Shown: positions 1 to 7,954, counted from the stretch's first letter. The stretch is DNA of 64,000 nucleotides from Sporobacter sp963675425 (GCA_963675425.1 OY776214.1:868001-932000), one strand, 5' to 3'. Notes: generated by a model not told the origin, from the sequence alone. Numbers and translations: made by a program.

Positions 1-94
1 AAACACCGTAACCTTCCTTTTTGAGCGTCTCCTCCAGCATATCACCGATGTAAGCATCGTCGTCGATAATCATTATTTTTTTTCCAGGAATCAT
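1..94 (-). CDS. Response regulator, N-terminal receiver fragment (runs off the window)
   Basis: The minus strand reads MIPGKKIMIIDDDAYIGDML and continues to the window edge. This is the start of a CheY-like receiver domain: a short beta strand ending in the acidic triad DDD, which binds Mg2+ before phosphorylation of a later Asp. The ATG at 94 is preceded by an AAGGAG-type ribosome binding site at about 102-108. Only 31 codons are visible, so the output domain and partner kinase are outside the window. It lies downstream of the truncated tautomerase on the same strand. Confidence 0.75.
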   Translation of the reverse strand, partial: MIPGKKIMIIDDDAYIGDMLEETLKKEGYGV

Positions 95-140
95 TCACGG
101 TACTCCTTCGGGCTATCATTATGCCGAACCGTAGTAGGTC

Positions 141-332
141 TTAGTAACAGAAGTTTTCTGTATTATTGTCGCTTCGTTCAAAATAGTCACTATCAATTTC
201 ACACAATCTTTGAAAACGGTCCCAATCGGGAATTCCTAACGCTAATTCCAATGCGTCATGTACCGCACCTAATAATGTTTTTTTATATTCAGCTGTATGT
301 CCTTTTATAGTATCAATTCTTACTAACGGCAT
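141..332 (-). pseudogene. Tautomerase-family protein, 3'-truncated
   Basis: The product starts MPLVRIDTIKG, with the Pro-1 that serves as catalytic base in 4-oxalocrotonate tautomerase-like enzymes once Met is removed. It continues with a helix and a PDWDRFQRL segment typical of the longer YusQ-like tautomerases. Those proteins are about 125-130 residues, but this frame stops after 63, just where the second beta-alpha-beta half should begin. The ATG at 332 is preferred over an in-frame ATG at 341 because it places Pro at position 1. A gene remnant left by deletion is the likeliest reading; a functional short 4-OT-like form is less likely. Confidence 0.6.
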
Positions 333-499
333 CGTAATCATCCACCATTCATTTTTTAGGATTAAACGTCATTTGTTCATTCAGCGGTAATTGTTAATGC
401 TATTGTGCGTACTGGCGTTATCGTTATGTGTCTTCCAAGTGCCATGCTGGCACAACGCGGATATATCCATCACGTATATGTTGCGGAGGAAATGCGGGT

Positions 500-1180
500 T
501 TAAAAATACTTTCTCAACGGCAAAATATCAACAAATACAAAGCGGTTCTCTAAAAAGCTGCTGATGATACCAATTGTTTTTCCGTTAACCAAGGCACAAA
601 TTATTGTACCAATTTGCACACCCCGGAAATGGAACAGCCCAAAAAACAAAAAAGACATTAAGATACCAACCAAACAGCTTACACAGTCGTATATGGTTTT
701 AAAGCGACTGATCTTAATATGAGTTTTAGCGGAAACCTCTTTGACAAATAACTCGTAAACTTCCGGTGCTATGTAGGTATGAAAAATAAACGCAACACCA
801 GCCGCACAAAGAAGTAAGCCAATGGTATATAAAATGATGCGTACTGCAAAAACGGAAGCGTCCATATGAGAAATCAAAGCGATACAGCTATCAAGCGTTA
901 AGCCATAGATAATAGCAGTGACAAAAGAAAACAAATAGGAGACTTTAAATTTTCGTAGCACTATAACCATGACAACAAGAAGACATCCTTGTATCGTGTA
1001 CTCAGCCATGCCGAATGTTACAAATGGTAAAACCTCAGATAATTTCAGATAAAGCAGATATGCCGGAGCAACAACCATAGACATGCCAAAATCAGCCTTT
1101 TCCATAAAAGCGGTGCCTAAAGCCAGGCCGACTATACCGACGACATAAGCCAGTTCAGAATAAAACGATGCTTTCCTCAT
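500..1180 (-). CDS. YczE/YitT-like integral membrane protein (DUF6198 type)
   Basis: This 226-residue, very hydrophobic protein has about five membrane segments. It opens with a short basic N-terminus and the motif GLALGTAFMEKADFGMSM, a pattern typical of YczE/YyaS/YitT-related proteins of Firmicutes (a helix, then a Gly-rich turn with FGMS). Its biochemical role is unknown. The ATG at 1180 follows a strong GGAGGG ribosome binding site. A promoter at 1248-1276 and a hairpin followed by a T-run lie directly upstream, suggesting expression is gated by transcription termination. The gene is AT-rich compared with the core genes further right. Confidence 0.7.
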   Translation of the reverse strand: MRKASFYSELAYVVGIVGLALGTAFMEKADFGMSMVVAPAYLLYLKLSEVLPFVTFGMAEYTIQGCLLVVMVIVLRKFKVSYLFSFVTAIIYGLTLDSCIALISHMDASVFAVRIILYTIGLLLCAAGVAFIFHTYIAPEVYELFVKEVSAKTHIKISRFKTIYDCVSCLVGILMSFLFFGLFHFRGVQIGTIICALVNGKTIGIISSFLENRFVFVDILPLRKYF

Positions 1181-1192
1181 AGTCCCTCCATC

Positions 1193-1238
1193 AAAAAAAC
1201 ATCTTCACCTGTTTGATGCAGAAACAGGCAAAGATGTT
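1193..1238 (-). terminator. Leader hairpin plus T-run between promoter and RBS of the YczE-like gene
   Basis: On the minus strand 1238-1198 folds into a near-perfect 17-bp stem (AACATCTTTGCCTGTTT pairing with AAACAGGTGAAGATGTT) with a 7-nt loop. Seven T residues follow (1199-1193), then the GGAGGG ribosome binding site. The candidate start of transcription is only a few bases upstream, so this looks like an attenuator that would stop most transcripts. Confidence 0.7.
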
Positions 1239-1247
1239 AATGGGACC

Positions 1248-1276
1248 AGTATACTTACATTTTGCCAAATAGTAAA
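1248..1276 (-). promoter_or_regulatory. Sigma-70-type promoter of the YczE-like gene
   Basis: On the minus strand TTTACT (1276-1271) is separated by 17 bp from TATACT (1253-1248). Transcription would begin about 1241, immediately before the leader hairpin. Confidence 0.55.
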
Positions 1277-1473
1277 GTCCATTCAAAATTTATGACTTAT
1301 ACATGCTCAATATGTTCCAGTTATTACTCTAGATTAATAATTTCGACTTGGACAGCTTATGACCCCATTATAGTATTAAACGGGAAGAATTCAATATTTA
1401 TATATACAATCCCATGTCCCGCAGTAAACCGAACAAGAATTATTCAGGATGTTAAAGATGATAGTAATATAGT
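1277..1473. other. AT-rich stretch without a recognisable gene
   Basis: Reading frames here are short, lack convincing ribosome binding sites and match no family I recognise. Base composition is clearly more AT-rich than the chromosome to the right. It may be decayed horizontally acquired DNA. Confidence 0.4.
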
Positions 1474-1510
1474 AAGAGTCCTGGAAACGTTGCGATTCCA
1501 GGACTCTTTT
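1474..1510. terminator. Hairpin with T-run next to the duplicated tRNA 3' end
   Basis: AAGAGTCCTGGAA (1474-1486) pairs with TTCCAGGACTCTT (1496-1508) around a 9-base loop, and TTTT closes the plus-strand side. It sits four bases from the copy of the tRNA-Ser 3' end, in the same relation that the intact tRNA has to its own terminator. Confidence 0.6.
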
Positions 1511-1514
1511 ATAA

Positions 1515-1535
1515 GCGGAGAGAGAGGGATTCGAA
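1515..1535 (-). repeat. Exact 21-bp copy of the tRNA-Ser 3' end
   Basis: Positions 1515-1535 are identical to 2431-2451, the acceptor stem and T-arm part of the tRNA-Ser(GGA) gene, in the same orientation. Identity ends abruptly on the 5' side of the tRNA. Such a fragment is what integration of an element into a tRNA 3' end leaves behind; a decayed second tRNA-Ser gene is the alternative. Confidence 0.75.
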
Positions 1536-1708
1536 TTATAATGACGACGTGACGCCTTATTTCAGCGTAACCAAAAATGTGATAACAAGCCTGTTTTTTG
1601 TAGTCGTCGATGACATTCGGTATCATTGAATACTGAAGAATATTTTGTTATGGGGTAAAAATTAGGGTCTAGCTATACTGTCCAACTATTTACAATTGTC
1701 CCATCCCA

Positions 1709-2065
1709 TTAATTTGCAGTCTCGATGGAAGTATCTTTCTTCGCTTTTCTATCAATTAACAAAAATAGTATGTTTGCTAAGACTATTAATAATATATATA
1801 TGGATGGATTATTATTTATGTAATATGCCAAATCAGTTGTCTGAATCGATAGATAAAATAAACCGTCTTCCAACTTTACTATGGTACTTTTGTGTACTGA
1901 TATACTATTAAATATCCTATGTAAATCGATCATGAATATAATGCAGGAAAAGAAATAAATTGATAGAATCGTTACATTAAACAATACCAAATAGGAGACT
2001 CTATTCTTCACTATATCAAAATACATACTTCGAAAATACGTACTAAATTTATTGACACTTTTCAC
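1709..2065 (-). CDS. Hypothetical small membrane protein, AT-rich
   Basis: This 118-residue product is not recognised. It has a Lys/Ser/Phe-rich N-terminus, a hydrophobic segment at about residues 27-46 (LVLFNVTILSIYFFSCIIFM), a polar middle of some 40 residues, a second hydrophobic segment near 88-105, and a charged tail (DRKAKKD). The start is GTG at 2065 with a GGTGGG ribosome binding site a few bases upstream. It lies between the two copies of the tRNA-Ser 3' end and shares their AT-rich composition, so it may be cargo of a small integrated element. It could also be non-coding. Confidence 0.4.
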   Translation of the reverse strand: MKSVNKFSTYFRSMYFDIVKNRVSYLVLFNVTILSIYFFSCIIFMIDLHRIFNSISVHKSTIVKLEDGLFYLSIQTTDLAYYINNNPSIYILLIVLANILFLLIDRKAKKDTSIETAN

Positions 2066-2379
2066 GAACCCACCATCCTAATTCTGTTTGCCTTAGCACA
2101 AAACGTTATCTTTTCCTCTGTATCCCGCTTTCTCATCACTTCACATGGTCCTTTCTTTTTGTTATACCATATTTCAGGAGTCCGCTGCTTTCGTTATCGG
2201 ATTCTCAATAACTTTCGATTACAAATGTTATATGTTGCTATCTAAAATCCGAGTATTACCCACGTTTTATCTACATCTCATTATAAACTCTAACAGGAAC
2301 AGTCATCATAATCAAGCAAATCACCCCACGCGCCTCTGCATATTATGGGGTAAACAGTAGGATAAACCACTCTGAAACA
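2066..2379. other. AT-rich spacer between the orphan ORF and the tRNA terminator
   Basis: I see no supported gene or RNA element here, only short plus-strand frames without ribosome binding sites. Confidence 0.4.
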
Positions 2380-2418
2380 ACAAAGAAATAGCTCCGTAAC
2401 CATTACGGTCACGGAGCT
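2380..2418 (-). terminator. Terminator of tRNA-Ser
   Basis: On the minus strand AGCTCCGT ... ACGGAGCT closes a hairpin with an inner ACC/GGT pairing. A T-rich ATTTCTTTG tract follows, 13 bases after the tRNA 3' end. Confidence 0.7.
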
Positions 2419-2431
2419 TCTCTTCTATCAG

Positions 2432-2520
2432 CGGAGAGAGAGGGATTCGAACCCTCGGTGCCTTTAAGGGGCACACACGATTTCCAATCGTGCGCCTTCG
2501 ACCAACTCAGCCATCTCTCC
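2432..2520 (-). tRNA. tRNA-Ser (anticodon GGA)
   Basis: The minus strand folds as a class II tRNA of 89 nt. The acceptor stem is GGAGAGA/TCTCTCC with discriminator G. The D-arm contains GGCTGAGTTGGTCGAAGG, the anticodon stem CACGA/TCGTG has loop TTGGAAA giving anticodon GGA, the variable arm is long as serine tRNAs require, and the T-loop is GGTTCGAATCC. CCA is not encoded. It would read UCC and UCU. Its own promoter and terminator flank it. Confidence 0.95.
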
Positions 2521-2563
2521 ATGTTATTCACTTGCGCCTGTGCGTTTCGCGTCAGGCTTAGCC

Positions 2564-2592
2564 ATTATAGACGATATGTCTCCATTAGTCAA
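2564..2592 (-). promoter_or_regulatory. Promoter of tRNA-Ser
   Basis: TTGACT (2592-2587) and a perfect TATAAT (2569-2564) are separated by 17 bp on the minus strand. They lie about 44 bases upstream of the mature tRNA 5' end. Confidence 0.85.
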
Positions 2593-2606
2593 GAGATATC
2601 GACGGA

Positions 2607-2635
2607 TAGACTTTCAGTTTTAAATCATATATACT
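2607..2635 (+). promoter_or_regulatory. Promoter of the uracil-DNA glycosylase operon
   Basis: TAGACT (2607-2612), a 17-bp spacer and TATACT (2630-2635) lie 50 bases before the uracil-DNA glycosylase start. It is divergent from the tRNA promoter. Confidence 0.5.
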
Positions 2636-2686
2636 AAAGGGACTAAAAGACCGCCGGAAAGACACAGGCGACGGGAGGACCGATTT

Positions 2687-3265
2687 ATGATGACATGGGA
2701 CGAGCTGGAGAGCGTATGCCTCAGCTGCAAGCGCTGTGCGCTGTATGAAACACGGACAAACGTCGTGTTCGGCGTGGGCAATAAGGACGCAGACGTTTTG
2801 TTTGTCGGCGAGGGACCCGGCGAGCAGGAAGATTTGACAGGCGAGCCGTTCGTCGGCCGGGCCGGCCATCTCTTGGACGACATGCTGAAGATCATCAACC
2901 TCGACCGGTATAAAAATATTTACATCGCCAATATCGTCAAATGCCGCCCGCCGAAAAACCGAGACCCGCTCAACACCGAGCAGGATGCCTGTATCGACTA
3001 TCTGCGCAAGCAGTATCAGTTTATGAAGCCGAAAATCGTCGTCTGCCTCGGCCGGATCGCGGCGATGAAACTCATCAGCGACAGCTTCAAGATCACGCGC
3101 GACCACGGCCAGTGGTTTTATAAGGATGGCGTCCGCTTTATGGCGCTGTACCATCCCGCCGCGCTCCTGCGGGACCCGCGGAAACGGCCCGAAACCTTTG
3201 TTGACTTAAAAGAACTCGAAAAAGCTATTAAAGAGACGTGCCCCGAGACATACTTAATGTCATGA
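2687..3265 (+). CDS. Family 4 (type-4) uracil-DNA glycosylase
   Basis: It removes uracil from DNA after cytosine deamination or dUMP incorporation, leaving an abasic site for base-excision repair. The 192-residue length is typical. Family 4 features are visible: paired Cys near the N-terminus (CLSCKRCALYETR), the uracil-pocket motif GEGPGEQED, a further Cys in NIVKCRPP and one in VVCLGR that complete a 4Fe-4S site, and the C-terminal motif YHPAALLRDP with the conserved His. The ATG at 2687 follows a GGGAGG ribosome binding site. The 3' end overlaps the acetyltransferase start by ATGA, so the two are probably co-translated. Confidence 0.93.
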   Translation: MMTWDELESVCLSCKRCALYETRTNVVFGVGNKDADVLFVGEGPGEQEDLTGEPFVGRAGHLLDDMLKIINLDRYKNIYIANIVKCRPPKNRDPLNTEQDACIDYLRKQYQFMKPKIVVCLGRIAAMKLISDSFKITRDHGQWFYKDGVRFMALYHPAALLRDPRKRPETFVDLKELEKAIKETCPETYLMS

Positions 3266-4158
3266 CAGATGAGTTTGTATTGACCCGGACAGCCGATCCA
3301 TCGGACACACCGGCGCTGAAGGCGCTGTGGAAAACCGTTTTCGGCGACACGGACGCGGATATCGCTCGTTTTTTTAATATTTATTATTCGCCGAATCGCA
3401 CGGTCATCATCAAGGACGACGGGATTCCCGTCTCCGCTGCATATATCCTCCCTGCCGGCACATTGGTGGCGCCGGACGGCGCCCGCGGAGCCTGCGCGAT
3501 GCTCTACGCCATTGCTACGCTGCCGGAATACAGAGGGCGCGGTTACGGCGCGGCTGTGACGCGCGCGGCGGCGGCAGCAGCTTTAGCGCAAGGCTTTTCC
3601 GCCGCCGTTTTATGGCCGGCGGAAGACAGCTTGCTTGGATACTATGAAAGGCATACGGGCTTCAAGCCCTTTTTTAACGCTGTAGAAACCGAATTTCTGC
3701 CGAACGAATTGGCGGCAGAGAACCCGGATTATACGCTGACACCGGCTGGACCGGAAGCGTACGGCCAGCTCCGCCGCAAAATACTCGCCGGCGGCGTTTT
3801 TATCGATTCGGACCGGCACGCGCTTTCTTATCAGCAAATCCTATGTGATGCCGCCGGCGGCGGCCTGTATATGCTGGAGAACGGCGGACGCCAGATCGGC
3901 TGCGCAGCGGTTGAGCTTGAAGGCATAACCGTCCTGGTAAAAGAACTGCTTATAGTGAACGGCTATACCCCCAAACAAGCTGTTTCCGTGATTGCCGCGC
4001 GACATCCTGCCGAAAAATATATCGTACGGTATCCGACAAATGTCTGCCGGTCCGGTCACGAAAAAAGCCGGCCGTTCGGTATGATCTATCCCTATCATGC
4101 ACAATTTGACAACGATGTCATGCATTGTGCGAAATGGTATGGCCCTGCTTTCGACTAG
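3262..4158 (+). CDS. GNAT-family N-acetyltransferase
   Basis: The 298-residue protein has an N-terminal GNAT fold with the acetyl-CoA-binding signature: a beta strand MLYAIATLPEYRGRGYGAAV (motif A, R-G-x-G-Y/x-G) at about residues 85-105, followed by an Ala-rich helix. A C-terminal half of roughly 140 residues lacks obvious motifs, as in Eis-like or two-domain GNAT proteins. The substrate cannot be told from sequence. ATG 3262 overlaps the glycosylase stop (ATGA); an upstream in-frame GTG at 3238 would extend it by eight residues with no better ribosome binding site. Confidence 0.8.
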   Translation: MTDEFVLTRTADPSDTPALKALWKTVFGDTDADIARFFNIYYSPNRTVIIKDDGIPVSAAYILPAGTLVAPDGARGACAMLYAIATLPEYRGRGYGAAVTRAAAAAALAQGFSAAVLWPAEDSLLGYYERHTGFKPFFNAVETEFLPNELAAENPDYTLTPAGPEAYGQLRRKILAGGVFIDSDRHALSYQQILCDAAGGGLYMLENGGRQIGCAAVELEGITVLVKELLIVNGYTPKQAVSVIAARHPAEKYIVRYPTNVCRSGHEKSRPFGMIYPYHAQFDNDVMHCAKWYGPAFD

Positions 4159-4334
4159 ATCAACAATAGATTTTATATATTGCATAAAAAATAATTTAAA
4201 TTTTTTTGCTATTTAATAGTTTTGAAACATTTAGATGTATATTACTTAACAAATCACTGTTATTATAATCATCGTAGGGTTGCCAATTCCATCTTTTTAT
4301 CTTTTTTCATTTTATTATCCTCATAACCTTTCGA
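4159..4334. other. AT-rich 3' flank of the GNAT gene
   Basis: No gene is seen here. The stretch is T/A-rich and leads into the terminator at 4335. Confidence 0.5.
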
Positions 4335-4371
4335 CCAACGGGAGCTTCGGGCTCCCGTTGGCCGTTTTTTT
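4335..4371 (+). terminator. Rho-independent terminator after the glycosylase-GNAT operon
   Basis: An 11-bp perfect stem CCAACGGGAGC/GCTCCCGTTGG with loop TTCGG is followed by CCG and seven or more T residues. Confidence 0.9.
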
Positions 4372-4403
4372 ATCCGTTGCCCTCCGAAACACGCTCCGCG
4401 CCG

Positions 4404-4432
4404 TTGCCTGCGTACTGATAATGGTATATAAT
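4404..4432 (+). promoter_or_regulatory. Promoter of pcrA
   Basis: TTGCCT (4404-4409), a 17-bp spacer and a perfect TATAAT (4427-4432) are present. Transcription would start near 4439, leaving a leader of about 135 nt before the pcrA ATG. Confidence 0.7.
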
Positions 4433-4574
4433 AGCCTCCCGTGGGATCACGGTCACTTACCCTGCTTTATTACAACTGCGCCCGCGTCCTCACGCACATA
4501 TCGTCCTTCATTTCAGCGGTGGCGGGAGCCGGCTGAAATCCAGACGGGGGCATTATATATAGGAGTAGTACTTA

Positions 4575-7028
4575 ATGACGGAAAACACCTTTACAAAACG
4601 GTTTATCAAGGCGCGGCAGGACACCATCGCCCTTGATTTCAAGCATTTAAACGATATGCAGCGCCAGGCCGTCATGACGACGGAGGGGCCGCTGCTGCTT
4701 TTAGCCGGCGCCGGGAGCGGAAAGACAACCGTGCTCATCAACCGGATCGCCAACCTGATTAAATACGGGCGCGGGTCCGAATCGGACGAGCTGCCCGAAA
4801 ACGTTACGGACGATGATCTGGCGTTTTTGGAAAACTATGCGAAAAACCCGCAGCCGGAAAACAACGCCCGAGCAGCCGCGCTGTGCGCGGTGGAGCCGGT
4901 TGAACCGTGGCGGCTTATTGCCATCACCTTTACAAACAAGGCGGCCGACGAGCTCAAGGCCCGCCTGCAAAAAGCGCTGGGCGACGGGGCCAACGACATC
5001 TGGGCCATGACGTTCCACTCGGCCTGCGTGCGGATTTTACGGCGCGATATCGACCGGCTGGGGTTTGACCGGTCGTTTACGATCTACGACTCCTCGGATA
5101 GCCAGTCGCTCATGAAGCGCATCCTTAAAGAGATGGACCTTGACGACAAAACGTTTCCGTACCGCTCGGTCCTCACCACCATCAGCCGCGCCAAGGGCGA
5201 CAGGATGTCGGCGGAGGCGTTTTATAAGGCCGCCGAAAAAAGCGGCGACATCCGCAAAAAGCATATCGGACGCGCGTACATAGAATACTCCAACCGCTTG
5301 AAGACAGCTAACGCGCTCGATTTTGACGATTTGATCCTGTTTACCGTCGAGCTGCTGAGCGAATACGACGATGTGCTGGCGTATTACCAGCGAAGATTCC
5401 GGTATGTTCTCATCGACGAATATCAGGATACCAACAAGCTGCAGTACCTTCTGGCCAACGCGCTGGCCGGCGGACATGAGAATATCTGCGTCGTCGGCGA
5501 CGATGACCAGAGCATTTATAAGTTCCGGGGCGCGACGATTGAAAACATCCTGAGCTTTGAAAGCCAGTATAAGGACGCGCGGGTAATCCGGCTCGAGCAA
5601 AATTACCGCTCCACAAGCCACATCCTCGACGCGGCCAATTCTGTCATCGAGCATAATACGGGACGCAAGGGCAAAAAGCTTTGGACCCAGCAGGAATGCG
5701 GAGACAAGCTGACGCTCTACATCGCGTCCGACGAGCGCGAGGAGGCGCAGTACGTCGCCAGCCAGATCCTCTCAGGCATATCCGGCGGCGATAACTGGAG
5801 CGACTACGCCATTTTATACCGCATGAACGCCCAGTCTAACCAGCTGGAGTACGCCTTCAAGCGCAGCGGCGTACCGTACCGCATCGTCGGCGGCACACGC
5901 TTTTTCGACCGGGCGGAAATCAAGGACATGCTGGCCTATCTGTGCGTCATCGCCAACCCCACGGATGATTTGCGCCTTCTGCGCATCGTCAACAATCCGC
6001 CGCGCGGTATCGGACAGGTCACAATGGGCCGCGTCGAGGAGCTGGCCGCTGAACGGGGCCTGGGTGTTTTCGAGGTACTCAAGGAAGCAGAAACCTATGA
6101 AGACCTTCAAAAATCGGCTGCGAAGCTGCATCAGTTTGTCGGCCTTATAGAGGACCTGCGCCTCCAATCTGAAACGCTCCCCCTCGACGAGCTGTATGAC
6201 GCGCTTATAGACCGTACCGGCTATATCCGAGGACTGGAAGCTAAAAAAACGGATGAAAATTTAACGCGCATTGAAAACGTCCGGGAGCTCAAAACCAACA
6301 TCCTCAGCTTCATGCGAGAAACGGAAGGCGGCACACTGCTCGACTTTTTAAACGAGATTGCGCTGTATACAGATCTCGACCAGTACGACCGGAGCAACGA
6401 CAGCGTCGTGATGATGACAATGCACAGCGCCAAGGGGCTCGAATTCCCAACCGTCTTTATTGTCGGCACAGAAGAGGGCATCTTCCCCAGCCTTCGGTCA
6501 ATTGGTGAACTGGAAGAGATGGAAGAGGAGCGGCGGCTGTGCTACGTGGCGATGACCCGGGCAAAAAAGAAGCTGTACTTTACAAGCGCGCAGCAGCGCA
6601 TGCTGTTCGGCAAAACAACGGCGGGCAAGCCCTCACGCTTCGTGGAAGAGGTTTCAGACGAGCATATCGACAAGCCGGCGGCCGTATCGGTCAGCTACGG
6701 CGCTGTTTCATTGGGCATCAGTCCCGGCGAATTGGAAGACCGGCAGGAGGGCGCGCGGCGCATCCAGAGCCGATACGTGGCGCCAAAGCCCAGCAACCGG
6801 CACGACCTGAAAGGTAAGGCACCGCTGATACCGCCTAAACCGGCTCCAGCCGCGGTTATACCGGCGTTCCAGAAAGGCGATATGGTAAAGCACAACGCCT
6901 TCGGCCAAGGCATGGTTACCGATGTACAGCGGACGGGCGGCGACGCACTTTTGGAGATTGCCTTTGACAAGGTCGGTACTAAAAGGCTGATGGCAAAGTC
7001 GGCATCGGCTTATATGAAGAAAATCTAA
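4575..7028 (+). CDS. pcrA: ATP-dependent DNA helicase PcrA/UvrD
   Basis: This superfamily 1A 3'-5' helicase acts in nucleotide-excision repair, mismatch repair and removal of RecA or transcription complexes. Visible motifs in order are the Q-motif region (LNDMQRQAV), Walker A GAGSGKT (residues 45-51), Ia ITFTNKAADEL, II LIDEYQDTN, III GDDDQSIYKFRGA, IV RLEQNYRS, V MTMHSAKGLEFPTVFI and VI VAMTRAKKKL. The C-terminus ends in a Tudor-like RNA-polymerase-binding domain (KGDMVKHNAFGQGMV). At 817 residues it is longer than usual, partly because of an acidic insertion of about 45 residues between motifs I and Ia. The ribosome binding site TAGGAG fixes the start. Confidence 0.95.
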   Translation: MTENTFTKRFIKARQDTIALDFKHLNDMQRQAVMTTEGPLLLLAGAGSGKTTVLINRIANLIKYGRGSESDELPENVTDDDLAFLENYAKNPQPENNARAAALCAVEPVEPWRLIAITFTNKAADELKARLQKALGDGANDIWAMTFHSACVRILRRDIDRLGFDRSFTIYDSSDSQSLMKRILKEMDLDDKTFPYRSVLTTISRAKGDRMSAEAFYKAAEKSGDIRKKHIGRAYIEYSNRLKTANALDFDDLILFTVELLSEYDDVLAYYQRRFRYVLIDEYQDTNKLQYLLANALAGGHENICVVGDDDQSIYKFRGATIENILSFESQYKDARVIRLEQNYRSTSHILDAANSVIEHNTGRKGKKLWTQQECGDKLTLYIASDEREEAQYVASQILSGISGGDNWSDYAILYRMNAQSNQLEYAFKRSGVPYRIVGGTRFFDRAEIKDMLAYLCVIANPTDDLRLLRIVNNPPRGIGQVTMGRVEELAAERGLGVFEVLKEAETYEDLQKSAAKLHQFVGLIEDLRLQSETLPLDELYDALIDRTGYIRGLEAKKTDENLTRIENVRELKTNILSFMRETEGGTLLDFLNEIALYTDLDQYDRSNDSVVMMTMHSAKGLEFPTVFIVGTEEGIFPSLRSIGELEEMEEERRLCYVAMTRAKKKLYFTSAQQRMLFGKTTAGKPSRFVEEVSDEHIDKPAAVSVSYGAVSLGISPGELEDRQEGARRIQSRYVAPKPSNRHDLKGKAPLIPPKPAPAAVIPAFQKGDMVKHNAFGQGMVTDVQRTGGDALLEIAFDKVGTKRLMAKSASAYMKKI

Positions 7029-7057
7029 ACTTATATTCTAGTCAGCGGGGTCATTTT

Positions 7058-7954
7058 GTGATACATAATAAAAAAGTTCTCGGCAGAGGGGCTTTGTTTC
7101 TAGCGACAATGATCTGGGGTGTATCCTTTGTTTTGATGGATGTCACCCTGAACAGCGTCCCAACGTTGTTTATTCTTACGATCCGCTTTACCGGCGCGGC
7201 TGTTATTTTATTTTTTGCCGGTATACGTGAGCTTAAAAAGCTCGACTGGGGCACCGTTGGCTATGGCGCTGTGATGGGTGTTGCGCTGTTTCTGGCCTAT
7301 GCGTTTCAAACATACGGGCTAGAACGGACAACGCCGGGCAAAAACGCTTTCCTGACGGCCGTCTACTGCATTATTGTCCCATTTTTATGCTGGCTTACGT
7401 ATAAAAAGCGGCCCGACCGGTATAACATATCCGCAGCGGTCATTGGCCTTCTCGGCGTGGGTCTCATTTCTCTCGACGGCCGGCTGACCCCGGCGCTCGG
7501 CGACGCGCTGACGCTGATCTGCGGCTTCTTTTTCGCGGTGCATATCATCGTCACCAACAAAGCGCTCGTGGGCCGCGGCGTCGTTCTTATATCGATGGTA
7601 CAATTCGCCGTGGCAGGAATCATCTCCGGGGTCCTGGCTTTTATATTCGAGCCGGTGCCACAGCACATCCCCATGAACACGGTCTGGATCCTTGCTTTTA
7701 TGACGGTCGCCAGCACGGCTTTATGTTTATTCCTGCAAATATTCGGACAAAAACACACGCCGCCAGCTCAGACCTCGGTAATCATGACGTTCGAGGCTGT
7801 CTTTGGCGCGGCGTCATCGGTCATATTCAGCGGGGAAATTTTAACGCTCAAGCTGGCGGCCGGTTTTATACTGATGTTTACAGCTGTAATCATTAGCGAA
7901 ACCAAGCTGAGCTTTTTAAAGCGGGTAAAAAAGCAGAAGGAGCTGGTTCGATGA
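7058..7954 (+). CDS. EamA/DMT-family transporter (10 TM)
   Basis: The 298-residue protein has ten predicted membrane helices arranged as two EamA repeats. The first begins ALFLATMIWGVSFVLMDVTL and the second near LTLICGFFFAVHIIVTNKAL. DMT proteins export or exchange amino acids, nucleotide sugars and other metabolites; nothing here fixes the substrate. The start is GTG at 7058 with a GCGGGG ribosome binding site. The gene begins 29 bp after pcrA and overlaps yjbQ by 4 bp, so a joint transcript is likely. Confidence 0.85.
   Translation: MIHNKKVLGRGALFLATMIWGVSFVLMDVTLNSVPTLFILTIRFTGAAVILFFAGIRELKKLDWGTVGYGAVMGVALFLAYAFQTYGLERTTPGKNAFLTAVYCIIVPFLCWLTYKKRPDRYNISAAVIGLLGVGLISLDGRLTPALGDALTLICGFFFAVHIIVTNKALVGRGVVLISMVQFAVAGIISGVLAFIFEPVPQHIPMNTVWILAFMTVASTALCLFLQIFGQKHTPPAQTSVIMTFEAVFGAASSVIFSGEILTLKLAAGFILMFTAVIISETKLSFLKRVKKQKELVR

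Noticed and set aside
1262..1552. 96-codon plus-strand frame
   Set aside because: No ribosome binding site, no recognisable family, and it runs across the hairpin and the tRNA fragment at 1515-1535.
4280..4636. 118-codon plus-strand frame before pcrA
   Set aside because: It spans a clear terminator and the pcrA promoter and overlaps the pcrA start.
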